Assembly (NCBI GenBank): GCA_023430725.1
Contig: JAEYZD010000004.1
Coordinates: forward strand, 1-27,694
Origin: Bacteroidota bacterium
GTDB lineage: Bacteria > Bacteroidota > Bacteroidia > Bacteroidales > VadinHA17
Length of the DNA stretch: 27,694 nucleotides
Direction of reading: 5' to 3'
This document shows, one piece after another, positions 6,933 through 15,067 of this stretch. Below the pieces are notes generated by a model. That model saw only the letters and a list, made by a program, of their open reading frames with translations. It was not told where the DNA came from and did not search any database. The stretch's first letter is position 1. Every line of letters starts with the position of its first letter. Both the position numbers and the translations under genes were made by a program.

Positions 6933-8294
6933 TTAGCCCAATTCTGATTCTTCCCTTCTCTTTTCCAGTTCATCCTGCATCAGGAGGCAGGTTTTATGGT
7001 CAATTGCATAGAAATACAACAGAATGGCGCATGACATATAAAGAACCCCGGGAAAGACGGAGATCATCAGTTTGATTCCTTTAAGGGTGGTGGCAGACTG
7101 GTCGGTATTGGGAACGAAGTGGAATATGGCAAGCATCCAGCCTGCCAGTGCGCCGCCAACGCCCCAGCCTGCCTTCTGTGCAAATGTGGCTGCCGAAAAC
7201 ACCAGTCCGGTAGCGCGCCGGCCAAATTTCCATTCGGAATAATCGGCTGTGTCGGCAAGCATTGTCCAGAGCAGGGGAACGGCAGGTGCGTAGGTAAATT
7301 TGGCAAGTATGTTAAGAATATAAACAGCTGTCATATTCTCGCTTCCCGGGAAATACAGCAGAATGAAAAACAGGCCGGAGAGGAGTGAGCTTGCAATAAA
7401 CACATTCCGTTTCCCGAATCTCTTCGCAAGTGGTTTTGAGAACGGGATGCCCGCAATAAGCGCAACAGTTCCGATAACATTGAAAAGCTGTACTGTCTGT
7501 TCCTGACCAATATAATATTTGAAGTAATAGGCAATTGAAAGATTCTGCAGGGCGAACATAATAAATGAGACAATGCCCACGAAGAAAAGGATGACCCAGG
7601 GGCGGTTCCTGAACAGGTTTTTGATATCCTGCTTAAGATTGTGCTGTTGCGCGGCAGGAGGTTTCACCCTCTCCCTTGTTGTCCTGAAGGTGATCATGAA
7701 AAGCACGAAACTTATTACGGCAAACAGCAAAAGGGTTAACTGATAGCCTTTGGCGTTGTCACCCCTGCCAAACCATTTTGCCAGGTAAAGTGCGGTTCCG
7801 GTGACGATGAACTGCCCGGCAAATGCAAAGATGAAACGGTATGAATTCAATCCCGCCCTTTCGTAGGAGTCGGAAGTCATTACTGCGCCCAGCGAAGAGT
7901 ATGGAAGGTTGATGGCAGTAAAGACAGTCATCAGCAACAGGTAAGTGGCTCCGGCATAAATCACCTTGCCGGTGGGGCCTATGTCAGGCGTGGAAAAGGT
8001 AAGTACTGCCAGTATGCTGTAGGGAAGCGCCATCCACAGAAGGTATGGACGGAATTTACCCCATCTGGTGTTGGTGCGGTCAGCAATTATTCCCATCAGC
8101 GGATCACTTACCATATCCCAGAAACGGGCAATCAGCATTATGGTACCGGCTGCAGCTGCAGAAATCCCGAATGTATCTGTATAGAAAATCAGGATCCAGA
8201 AGCCCACCATGTCCCATACAAAGTGCGAAGCCGTGTCGCCAAGGCCATAGCCTATCTTTTCCTTCAGTGACAGTTTTGTCATATTCGTATTCAT
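6933..8294 (-). CDS. GPH-family sugar:cation symporter (MFS, MelB-like)
   Basis: A 453-residue, 12-helix-type membrane protein. The N-terminus KIGYGLGDTASHFVWD and the motif WDMVSDPLMGIIADRTNTRW followed by GKFRPYLLW are signatures of the glycoside-pentoside-hexuronide:cation symporters, which import oligosaccharides or glycosides with Na+ or H+ across the inner membrane. It is the first gene of a pair with the GH17 lipoprotein, so glucose or short beta-glucan oligomers are plausible substrates (inference). A start at 8282 (MTKLSLKEK) is equally compatible. A promoter is seen upstream at 8353-8382. Confidence 0.87.
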   Translation of the reverse strand: MNTNMTKLSLKEKIGYGLGDTASHFVWDMVGFWILIFYTDTFGISAAAAGTIMLIARFWDMVSDPLMGIIADRTNTRWGKFRPYLLWMALPYSILAVLTFSTPDIGPTGKVIYAGATYLLLMTVFTAINLPYSSLGAVMTSDSYERAGLNSYRFIFAFAGQFIVTGTALYLAKWFGRGDNAKGYQLTLLLFAVISFVLFMITFRTTRERVKPPAAQQHNLKQDIKNLFRNRPWVILFFVGIVSFIMFALQNLSIAYYFKYYIGQEQTVQLFNVIGTVALIAGIPFSKPLAKRFGKRNVFIASSLLSGLFFILLYFPGSENMTAVYILNILAKFTYAPAVPLLWTMLADTADYSEWKFGRRATGLVFSAATFAQKAGWGVGGALAGWMLAIFHFVPNTDQSATTLKGIKLMISVFPGVLYMSCAILLYFYAIDHKTCLLMQDELEKRREESELG

Positions 8295-8352
8295 AGTGCC
8301 GTAATGATTGTAACGCTTATTGCTGAAAAGTCAGGTTTGGTTGAATTTCAGA

Positions 8353-8382
8353 TAAAAGTAGAATAAACTTGTGTAATTCAAA
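8353..8382 (-). promoter_or_regulatory. Promoter of the symporter-GH17 operon
   Basis: On the minus strand TTTG (8379-8382), an 18-nt spacer and TACTTTTA (8353-8360) fit the consensus with one mismatch. It would give a leader of about 50 nt before 8294. Confidence 0.5.
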
Positions 8383-8628
8383 CCGGCATCCCAGCCGTAA
8401 GACTGATTTTTTCAAGGTAATAATGCCGGTAGTTCACCTGAGATGTTTTCCCAGCTCCTAATACTATAAGAAACTATGGTAATGAGTGCGTTAAGACCCC
8501 TGGGCCGGGGCTGGTGATCATTAATGTAAAGTCTGCACTGTCCGGCAACATGACCAAGGGGCCATGAAGCAGTTGCAGGAACCTCCCCAGCACATGCGTG
8601 CGGACACTGACATTGAGACCGGAAAAAG
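8383..8628. other. Intergenic stretch with no recognised feature
   Basis: Between the two divergent promoters nothing coding-like was found on either strand. It contains only short GC-rich inverted repeats (for example around gcacatgcgtgc) and no RNA gene that could be recognised. Confidence 0.4.
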
Positions 8629-8650
8629 TGATTATAAATATCATTAACAG

Positions 8651-8680
8651 TTGACTTGCATGTATTATTTGCCTAATTTG
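8651..8680 (+). promoter_or_regulatory. Likely norB promoter with flanking palindromes
   Basis: TTG (8651-8653), a 20-nt spacer and TAATTTG (8674-8680) approximate the consensus, the -7 element being one base short. Imperfect palindromes flank it: TGAT..ATCA at 8629-8643 just upstream, TGAT-tcc-ATCA at 8679-8689 and TGAAT-gtg-ATTCA at 8695-8707 near the expected start. They are candidate repressor or activator sites; the regulator is unknown. Confidence 0.4.
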
Positions 8681-8732
8681 ATTCCATCAGATCCTGAATG
8701 TGATTCATTGATTAACCTCTAAATACCTGATT

Positions 8733-10997
8733 ATGAACACAAAGACTCTATGGATCGGTCTTGTACTGGTCACAGTGCTCAGTTTTTCCGTTTTATTGTT
8801 CTTTGGAAAGGAGATTTACAGGCTCAAGCCTCCGATTCCCGAGAAAGTTGTCTCTGACAGCGGGGAGGTACTCTTTACTGCACAGCAGATCAAGGATGGC
8901 CAGAACGTCTGGCAGTCAATCGGCGGCCAGCAGGTTGGCTCTGTCTGGGGTCACGGTGCATATGTAGCTCCAGACTGGTCAGCAGACTGGCTGCATCGCG
9001 AATCACAGTCGATCCTCGGGGTCTGGTCCGGAGCTGAATTCGGTCAGCCGTTCGGGAACCTGGCTCCAGAAAAAAAGGCAATGCTTGAAGTACGGCTTCA
9101 GGAGGCTCTGCGTGCAAACACCTATGATGAGCAGACAGGATCACTGACCCTGTTCGCTGACAGGGTCAGGGCTGTAAAAGAACTCTCTGCATATTACGCG
9201 GGGCTCTTTATGAATGATCCGTCTCTTGAAGATCTGCGTACAGCCTATTCCATTCCTGCCAATACTGTAAAGGAGAAAGGGCGAATGGAGGCGATGAATG
9301 CCTTCTTTTTCTGGGCAGCATGGGCATGTGTGACAGAGCGGCCGGGATCAGACCTGACCTATACAAGCAACTGGCCACCGGATCCTGTCATCGGGAACAA
9401 ACCGTCGGCAGGAGTTGTACTATGGACCGGCTTCAGTGTGATCATGCTGCTAGTAGGGGTAGGCCTTCTGGCATATTACAATGCACGGAACAGGTCTGAC
9501 GTGCTGGACAAGTCGCTCCTGCCACAGGATGACCCTCTTGGCGGATTGAATCCCACCCCATCAATGAAGGCAGTCCTGAAGTATTACTGGGTGGTTGTGG
9601 GACTGATATTGCTACAGATACTCACCGGTGTAATTACGGCGCACTACGGGGTGGAGGGAAGCGGATTCTACGGGCTGAGTCTTGACAGTATCATGCCCTA
9701 TTCCATATCCAGGACATGGCACATACAGCTGGCTCTCTTCTGGATAGCCACGGCATGGCTTGCCGCAGGGCTTTACATTGCTCCGGCAGTATCAGGCCAC
9801 GAACCCAAATATCAGAAATTCGGTGTAAACCTGCTGTTTTTTGCACTTCTGGTGATAGTCCTGGGCTCGATGGCCGGTGAATGGATGGGCGTGATGCAGA
9901 AGCTCGGGCTGGTGCATAATTTCTGGTTCGGTCACCAGGGATACGAATATGTCGATCTGGGCAGGTTCTGGCAGATATTCCTCTTCATTGGGTTTATCAT
10001 ATGGCTCTTCCTTATGTTCAGGGCATTATGGCCTGCGCTAATCAAAAAGTCAGAGAGCCGTGAACTGTTAATCCTTTTCAGCATTGCCACGGTAGCCATT
10101 GCTGCCTTTTACGGTGCCGGGTTGATGTGGGGCCGGCAGACACATCTTTCCATCGCTGAATACTGGAGATGGTGGGTTGTTCACCTCTGGGTAGAGGGTT
10201 TCTTCGAGGTATTCGCCACGGTTGTGGCAGCCTTCCTGTTTGTAAGGATGGGGCTCCTGAACATCAGGTATGCTACCACCGGGGTGCTATTTGCCACGAT
10301 AGTATATCTTGCCGGCGGCGTTATCGGCACTTTCCATCACCTCTATTTCGCCGGAACGCCTACGGCAGTCATTGCCCTGGGTGCAACATTCAGCGCACTT
10401 GAGGTGGTACCGCTTGTGTTCATGGGCTTCGAGGCTTACCACAACCTGCAGCTCAGCCGTGCAACAGCATGGGTCAAGGCATACAGATGGCCGATATACT
10501 TCATCATCTCGGTCAGCTTCTGGAACCTTGTTGGTGCCGGGCTGTTCGGATTTCTTATCAATCCGCCCATAGCGCTGTACTACATGCAGGGCCTCAACAC
10601 TACCCCTCTGCACGGCCATGCAGCCCTGTTCGGGGTATTCGGAATGCTTGCCATCGGGCTGATGCTCTTCGTCCTGAAGGGACTGACAATAAAATACCGG
10701 TGGAAAACAAGGATGCTCAGTATCGCATTCTGGACAATGAACGGCGGACTGATGCTCATGCTGCTGCTCAGTCTTCTGCCTGTGGGGGTACTGCAGACAG
10801 TAGCCAGCATTAAGGTAGGGATGTGGTATGCCCGCTCATCTGATTTCATGCAGGGTGATGCAATGCAGACACTGCGATGGCTGAGAGTTATCGGGGATAC
10901 CGTTTTTGCAGTTGGTGCAGTTGCCCTGGCGCTGTTTGTAGCGGGACTAAAAACAGGCTGGTCTGTTGATAAAACCCAGAAACTGTACCAGGACTGA
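8733..10997 (+). CDS. norB: Quinol-dependent nitric oxide reductase (qNOR)
   Basis: A 754-residue membrane protein of the single-subunit NO reductase type. It reduces 2 NO to N2O with electrons from quinol. The N-terminal part (one helix, then a soluble region of about 30-225 with GQNVWQSIGGQQVGSVWGHG) is the fused NorC-like domain without a heme c motif. The catalytic part has the heme-copper-oxidase-type ligands by pattern: H330 (RTWH) and H629 for the low-spin heme, H627 (LHGHAALFG) for the active heme, H484 (VVHLWVEG), H535 and H536 (HHLYF) plus E488 for FeB. Length and all ligands are intact. It sits in the inner membrane and can be fed by the NADH dehydrogenase encoded 400 bp downstream; its product complements Ric in NO defence or denitrification. 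Confidence 0.95.
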   Translation: MNTKTLWIGLVLVTVLSFSVLLFFGKEIYRLKPPIPEKVVSDSGEVLFTAQQIKDGQNVWQSIGGQQVGSVWGHGAYVAPDWSADWLHRESQSILGVWSGAEFGQPFGNLAPEKKAMLEVRLQEALRANTYDEQTGSLTLFADRVRAVKELSAYYAGLFMNDPSLEDLRTAYSIPANTVKEKGRMEAMNAFFFWAAWACVTERPGSDLTYTSNWPPDPVIGNKPSAGVVLWTGFSVIMLLVGVGLLAYYNARNRSDVLDKSLLPQDDPLGGLNPTPSMKAVLKYYWVVVGLILLQILTGVITAHYGVEGSGFYGLSLDSIMPYSISRTWHIQLALFWIATAWLAAGLYIAPAVSGHEPKYQKFGVNLLFFALLVIVLGSMAGEWMGVMQKLGLVHNFWFGHQGYEYVDLGRFWQIFLFIGFIIWLFLMFRALWPALIKKSESRELLILFSIATVAIAAFYGAGLMWGRQTHLSIAEYWRWWVVHLWVEGFFEVFATVVAAFLFVRMGLLNIRYATTGVLFATIVYLAGGVIGTFHHLYFAGTPTAVIALGATFSALEVVPLVFMGFEAYHNLQLSRATAWVKAYRWPIYFIISVSFWNLVGAGLFGFLINPPIALYYMQGLNTTPLHGHAALFGVFGMLAIGLMLFVLKGLTIKYRWKTRMLSIAFWTMNGGLMLMLLLSLLPVGVLQTVASIKVGMWYARSSDFMQGDAMQTLRWLRVIGDTVFAVGAVALALFVAGLKTGWSVDKTQKLYQD

Positions 10998-11124
10998 TCG
11001 TCCTGCCGGAAAAGGATTTCTCTCTGGGCAATGGCGGTTAACCGTTCTTCCCGATAAGGAATTCCCTCAGGGCAACGGCCGTTAACCGTTCTCCCCAATA
11101 AGGAATTCCCTCAGGGCAACGGCA
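10993..11124. repeat. Three 44-bp tandem repeats
   Basis: Units lie at 10993-11036, 11037-11080 and 11081-11124. The second and third share 41 of 44 bases; the first matches the second at about 31 of 44. The first overlaps the last five bases of norB. Read on the minus strand the units encode AVALREFLIGENG-stop, AVALREFLIGKNG-stop and the related AIAQREILFRQ, so the duplicated unit is the 3' end of the small minus-strand frame next to it. Confidence 0.85.
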
Positions 11125-11294
11125 TTGTTGCGACTCAGCTCCCTGAATGAATGGAGCAGCGTCAGTGTGCCATGTGTCCGTTCCAGGTCTTTGAGTCTCA
11201 GCTGCAGGTCATTTCTGCTGCTGAGCTCCGGGCTATACCTTTCTATAAATGTCTCCCGCCTGGACGGATCATGGATTCTTCTGACTTTGATCAT
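11082..11294 (-). CDS. Possible small basic protein
   Basis: A 70-codon frame from ATG 11294 (MIKVRRIHDPSRRETF) to a stop in the third 44-bp repeat. The composition is protein-like: charged and helical, with RLKDLERTHGTLTLLHSF. No family was recognised. Repeat units downstream preserve its C-terminal peptide, which suggests the frame was or is coding. No convincing promoter was seen. It could also be a gene fragment. It lies between norB and ndh on the opposite strand. Confidence 0.35.
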   Translation of the reverse strand: MIKVRRIHDPSRRETFIERYSPELSSRNDLQLRLKDLERTHGTLTLLHSFRELSRNNAVALREFLIGENG

Positions 11295-11398
11295 TATGAA
11301 GTTTTTGATTGCCCTGAAAACCAAACAATAAACGTAGTCAATTGTTTAACTGACAGGAGGTGATTTATTTACCTTCAGAAAATCGAATTTTCTTTGAC

Positions 11399-12643
11399 AT
11401 GAAAAAGAAAATAATTGTGATCGGTGGCGGATTCGCCGGGCTGCAATTCATAAAACATCTTAAGCCTGGATTTTTTAATATCATGCTGATTGACAGACTC
11501 AACCACCATCAGTTTCAGCCTCTGTTCTACCAGGTAGCCACCTCGCAGATTGAACCCACAAGCATCTCCTTCCCGTTCAGAAAGATTTTTCAGGACAGGA
11601 AGGATGTCACTGTTAGGATGGGAGAGGTTCTGGCCATCGACCCCCGGAACAAGACGGCAACTACAACTGCCGGCACATTTGACTGGGATGTGCTTGTAAT
11701 GGCCACAGGGGGTAAAACCAATTACTACGGAAACCCTGATCTGGAGAAAAACACCCTGAGTCTCAAGTCAACATATGAGGCAATCAAAATACGTAATGAG
11801 ATACTTGAGAATTTCGAAAGCATTCTCAATTCAGCTGACGGGGCAGACGAGGGACTTTTCAATATTGTTGTTGTCGGAGGAGGACCTACCGGAGTTGAGC
11901 TTTCCGGGGCATTCGCCGAAATAAAGAGAGATATCCTCCCAAGGGATTTCCCGGGTATTGACTTTTCAAGGCTGAACGTCTTTCTACTTGAGGGAGGAAG
12001 TCACACTCTCAGTACAATGAGCCCTCTGGCTCAGAGATCATCAGAAAAATACCTGACAGGGCTTGGGGTAAAGCTGAGGACAGGGATTTTTGTCCGGAGT
12101 TATAACGGTCAGACTCTGACGCTCAGTAACGGGGAGTTTCTCAAAAGCCGTAACGTCATCTGGACTGCCGGGATTACAGGAAATATTGTCGACGGATTAT
12201 CTCCTGAGGTAATAACAACTGCCAATCGCATAAAGGTTGACAGAACAAACAGGGTGACAGGATATGATGATATTTATGCCATAGGCGATATCGCGTTAAT
12301 GGAGACACCCAAGTATCCCAAAGGACATCCCCAGGTTGCGAATGTAGCAATCAACCAGGGGAGAAATCTTGCGCATAATTTTAACCGGATTTCCAGTGGC
12401 AGGAGGCTTTCAGAATATGAGTACAGAGACCTCGGCTCCATGGCAACCGTCGGAAGAAACAAGGCCATAGTTGACCTTCCGCCGGGCAGTTTTCATGGTT
12501 ACCTGGCATGGTATTTCTGGATGTTCCTGCACCTGATGCTCATCCTGAGTGTAAGGAACAAGCTCATAGTATTCATCAACTGGGCATGGAATTATGTCAC
12601 GAAAAACAGTTCCCTGCGCCTCATACTGAAGGCAGATCCCTGA
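11399..12643 (+). CDS. ndh: Type II NADH:quinone oxidoreductase
   Basis: A 414-residue flavoprotein with two dinucleotide-binding folds. The FAD site is IVIGGGFAGLQ at the N-terminus (G9-G11-G14). The NADH site is VVVGGGPTGVELSGAF (about 157-172). The second FAD motif is YAIGDIAL (about 293-300), and WDVLVMATGG is also typical. The C-terminal YLAWYFWMFLHLMLIL region (about 368-383) is the amphipathic membrane anchor of NDH-2 enzymes. It passes electrons from NADH to quinone without pumping protons. The ATG at 11399 starts directly before the Rossmann strand; a GTG at 11360 would add 13 residues the family lacks. It could supply quinol for NorB. Confidence 0.92.
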   Translation: MKKKIIVIGGGFAGLQFIKHLKPGFFNIMLIDRLNHHQFQPLFYQVATSQIEPTSISFPFRKIFQDRKDVTVRMGEVLAIDPRNKTATTTAGTFDWDVLVMATGGKTNYYGNPDLEKNTLSLKSTYEAIKIRNEILENFESILNSADGADEGLFNIVVVGGGPTGVELSGAFAEIKRDILPRDFPGIDFSRLNVFLLEGGSHTLSTMSPLAQRSSEKYLTGLGVKLRTGIFVRSYNGQTLTLSNGEFLKSRNVIWTAGITGNIVDGLSPEVITTANRIKVDRTNRVTGYDDIYAIGDIALMETPKYPKGHPQVANVAINQGRNLAHNFNRISSGRRLSEYEYRDLGSMATVGRNKAIVDLPPGSFHGYLAWYFWMFLHLMLILSVRNKLIVFINWAWNYVTKNSSLRLILKADP

Positions 12644-12665
12644 CCGTACCGGGTACGGTCAGGGA
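12637..12665. terminator. Hairpin between convergent ndh and barrel genes
   Basis: A perfect inverted repeat with 14-nt arms, tccctgaccgtacc and ggtacggtcaggga, around a single G. It overlaps the ndh stop codon and ends 14 bp before the stop of the convergent gene. There is no T-tract on the plus side, so it may work as a bidirectional or 3'-end-protecting hairpin rather than a classical terminator. Confidence 0.55.
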
Positions 12666-12679
12666 TAACAGTGCCTTTA

Positions 12680-15049
12680 TCACTTCACCAGAGCCCCGCC
12701 TTTGCTGTCACTCTCAACCTCAACCTTGCGGTCAAGCTTCTTCACGTTCTTCCCCTTATTGAATTTGTAGGAATAGGAGAACTGGAAGAAATTCGAGGCA
12801 TTGAAGCCAATGATATTTGTTGAGGAGTATTCCGGTGTTTCGGTTTCCGTCCGGTTAAGCCTGACATTGGTTGAAAGCGGCAGCACCCATACCACTCCAA
12901 GGCTGTGATTCTTGATCTGGGTCTGGATACCCGGCCCATAGAAAGGATGGTTGTACGTCTTTGACCTGGCATTCACATTCACCCCGTCATAACTCAGGAA
13001 GGCAAATGCCGTAGTCTTCTTGTTCTTTCCAAAGCTGTGATAGGCAGCCCCCGTCATGCTCCACGAGAAGTAATCACGTCCGGGGATAGTAAAGTCAGGT
13101 CCGTTGTACTCATTTATATGACCGTTGTATACCCTGGCGTTGAAGTTGACATACCACAGAGTTGCGTTTATACCGCCTCCCAGCTCATAACCGTTCAACA
13201 GGTTATAAGGCTTGGTGAATGTGATCAGTGAATTGTCAACTGGCGACTGAGTGACCTTGTATTCATTACCCACCCTGTTGGAGAAGTACTCATTATAGAT
13301 GTACGGAGAGAAGTAGTTGCTGCCGAAGTTCCATGTATAAGTGAGCTGCAGGCGGTCACGGTAATCGGGCCTGAGATCAGGGTTTCCCTGGGTGATGTTA
13401 TAGTTCTGGTCCGTTTTGAAATAGGGGTTCATGTCATAAATCCCGGGACGGTTAATCCTCCTGTTGTAGGTAAACTTCAGGTTGTGCGATGCCGAAAACT
13501 TATACTGTATGTTGACTGTCGGGAGAACACATGTGTAATCCGGCTCGGAAACAGAGTCAGCCATGATGTGACTGTTCTCAACCCTCACCATTGCCTGCAT
13601 TCCCACCTTCTTTACATTCCAGATGATCCCGGAATAGACCGAATTCCTCAGTTCCTCATATTCAAAGAGGTTGTCTCCCTCAACATCATCAATCACAAAA
13701 TCATAACTCATCTGCTGGTAATAGAACTGGTAGCCAGCTTCAAACTTCGCATTCATTCCCAGAGGCTGCACATAGTTCACCTTGGTGGAATAATAGTTTC
13801 TCCTGTTGAGATTCTCCTCGTGCCGGGAATAGGTGTCAAGCACCGTCTCCGAATCATAGGGGTACCGGGCATTGTCGAAGCTGTTGTCCTCCACTGACCT
13901 GAAATTGTAATAGGTGTTTTCAACCGTTAATTCCTGAACCGGATTCGTGAATGCCTTCTTGTAAAACAGCGAGGCTGATGATTCGCCGCTCGAATAGCCG
14001 TTGAGGGTTTGAGTTGTGATCCTGCCGAGAGGGTTATCGCCTTTATAGAGGAAGGTCTCCCCAAGAAGGTCCACATCCTGACTCGTTGGTTTATAGCTTA
14101 CATTCAGGCTCAGGCTGTTCTTGTCATTGATATAATAGTCGAATCCGCTGTTGACAGTCGACATCCTTGCTGCAAGGCCACCATCGCCGGTGAGGCTGAC
14201 TGTAGAGTCGATGGCAGTGAAGACGCCCTTGTTCGACTGGTTGATATCGAGGGCCTGGTAAATATTGAGCGCTGTAAGGTAGAAGGTGATTTTGCCCATC
14301 GAGTAGTCAATGCTGCCGGTCACCTGGCTTGTGAGTTTGTTAAACGGTTTTACATTGGCTCCCACATTGCCGTTCACACCATACCTTGCCTCCTTCTTCA
14401 GTATCACGCTTATCACGCCGTCGATATTGCCTTCGTACTTGCCTGACGGATTGGTTATGATCTCGATAGTTTCGATATCCGAAGGGAGAATCCTGGCAAG
14501 GTATTCCTTGTCGCGCTGCCTGCCGTCAACCTGGATGATGAAGTTGCTGCTCCCGTTGAGGGTCACGTTATTCTGATAATCGACATTGACCTGCGGGATC
14601 TTTTTGAGAAGATCGTATCCGTTGGTGGCAGTCTGGGAGACCACTGCGGGTATGGCATAACTGGTTCTGTCAACCATCTCCTTCCCCTTGAGGCGCTCGC
14701 CCACAACCATTATTTCACCGATGGTTGCCGTTGTCTCTGACATAAAAATTGTGTCGACGGCAACCTCAGTATCACCGGCTTCCACAGATACACTCCTGCC
14801 GGAAGCAGCATAACCCACATAGCTGACCCTGACGAAGTAATTTCCGGGTTTCACATTTTCAAGAACATAACCACCGTCAGTAAGGGTAATTACCCCTGTC
14901 AGCATTGCCGAATCAGGCAACTGCATCAGCCCAACCGTGGCGTAGGGCACCGGAGACCTGTCACTCTCCAGGCACACTTTACCGCTTATATTTTGACTCT
15001 GCGCGGCAACAGAAACTGCCAAAAGCAATCCTACAAAATAACTTTTCAT
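12680..15049 (-). CDS. Outer-membrane beta-barrel protein, TonB-receptor-like with plug
   Basis: A 789-residue exported protein. It has a signal peptide (MKSYFVGLLLAVSVAAQSQ), then a carboxypeptidase-regulatory-like beta-sandwich (about 20-95, ISGKVCLESDRSPVPYATV), then a plug-like region (about 120-215; YDLLKKIPQVNVD, VDGRQRDKEYLARILPSDIE, NPSGKYEG). The rest is strongly beta, ending in FQFSYSYKFNKG, as in the Bacteroidota outer-membrane beta-barrel family 3. Such proteins resemble SusC-type receptors but lack a SusD partner; none is seen here. The substrate is unknown. It is the second gene of a pair, 18 bp after the DUF6263 gene. Confidence 0.85.
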   Translation of the reverse strand: MKSYFVGLLLAVSVAAQSQNISGKVCLESDRSPVPYATVGLMQLPDSAMLTGVITLTDGGYVLENVKPGNYFVRVSYVGYAASGRSVSVEAGDTEVAVDTIFMSETTATIGEIMVVGERLKGKEMVDRTSYAIPAVVSQTATNGYDLLKKIPQVNVDYQNNVTLNGSSNFIIQVDGRQRDKEYLARILPSDIETIEIITNPSGKYEGNIDGVISVILKKEARYGVNGNVGANVKPFNKLTSQVTGSIDYSMGKITFYLTALNIYQALDINQSNKGVFTAIDSTVSLTGDGGLAARMSTVNSGFDYYINDKNSLSLNVSYKPTSQDVDLLGETFLYKGDNPLGRITTQTLNGYSSGESSASLFYKKAFTNPVQELTVENTYYNFRSVEDNSFDNARYPYDSETVLDTYSRHEENLNRRNYYSTKVNYVQPLGMNAKFEAGYQFYYQQMSYDFVIDDVEGDNLFEYEELRNSVYSGIIWNVKKVGMQAMVRVENSHIMADSVSEPDYTCVLPTVNIQYKFSASHNLKFTYNRRINRPGIYDMNPYFKTDQNYNITQGNPDLRPDYRDRLQLTYTWNFGSNYFSPYIYNEYFSNRVGNEYKVTQSPVDNSLITFTKPYNLLNGYELGGGINATLWYVNFNARVYNGHINEYNGPDFTIPGRDYFSWSMTGAAYHSFGKNKKTTAFAFLSYDGVNVNARSKTYNHPFYGPGIQTQIKNHSLGVVWVLPLSTNVRLNRTETETPEYSSTNIIGFNASNFFQFSYSYKFNKGKNVKKLDRKVEVESDSKGGALVK

Positions 15050-15067
15050 GTCCTGTCCAAAATCAAT

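Noticed and set aside
10989..11005. Hairpin caggac/gtcctg at the norB stop as a terminator
   Set aside because: No T-tract follows, and it overlaps the first 44-bp repeat; pairing alone is weak evidence.
11352..11364. Strong Shine-Dalgarno-like acaggaggtgatt upstream of ndh
   Set aside because: No start codon lies at a usable distance; the ndh ATG is 35 nt away and the GTG at 11360 is inside the motif. Probably coincidental in a phylum that seldom uses such sites.
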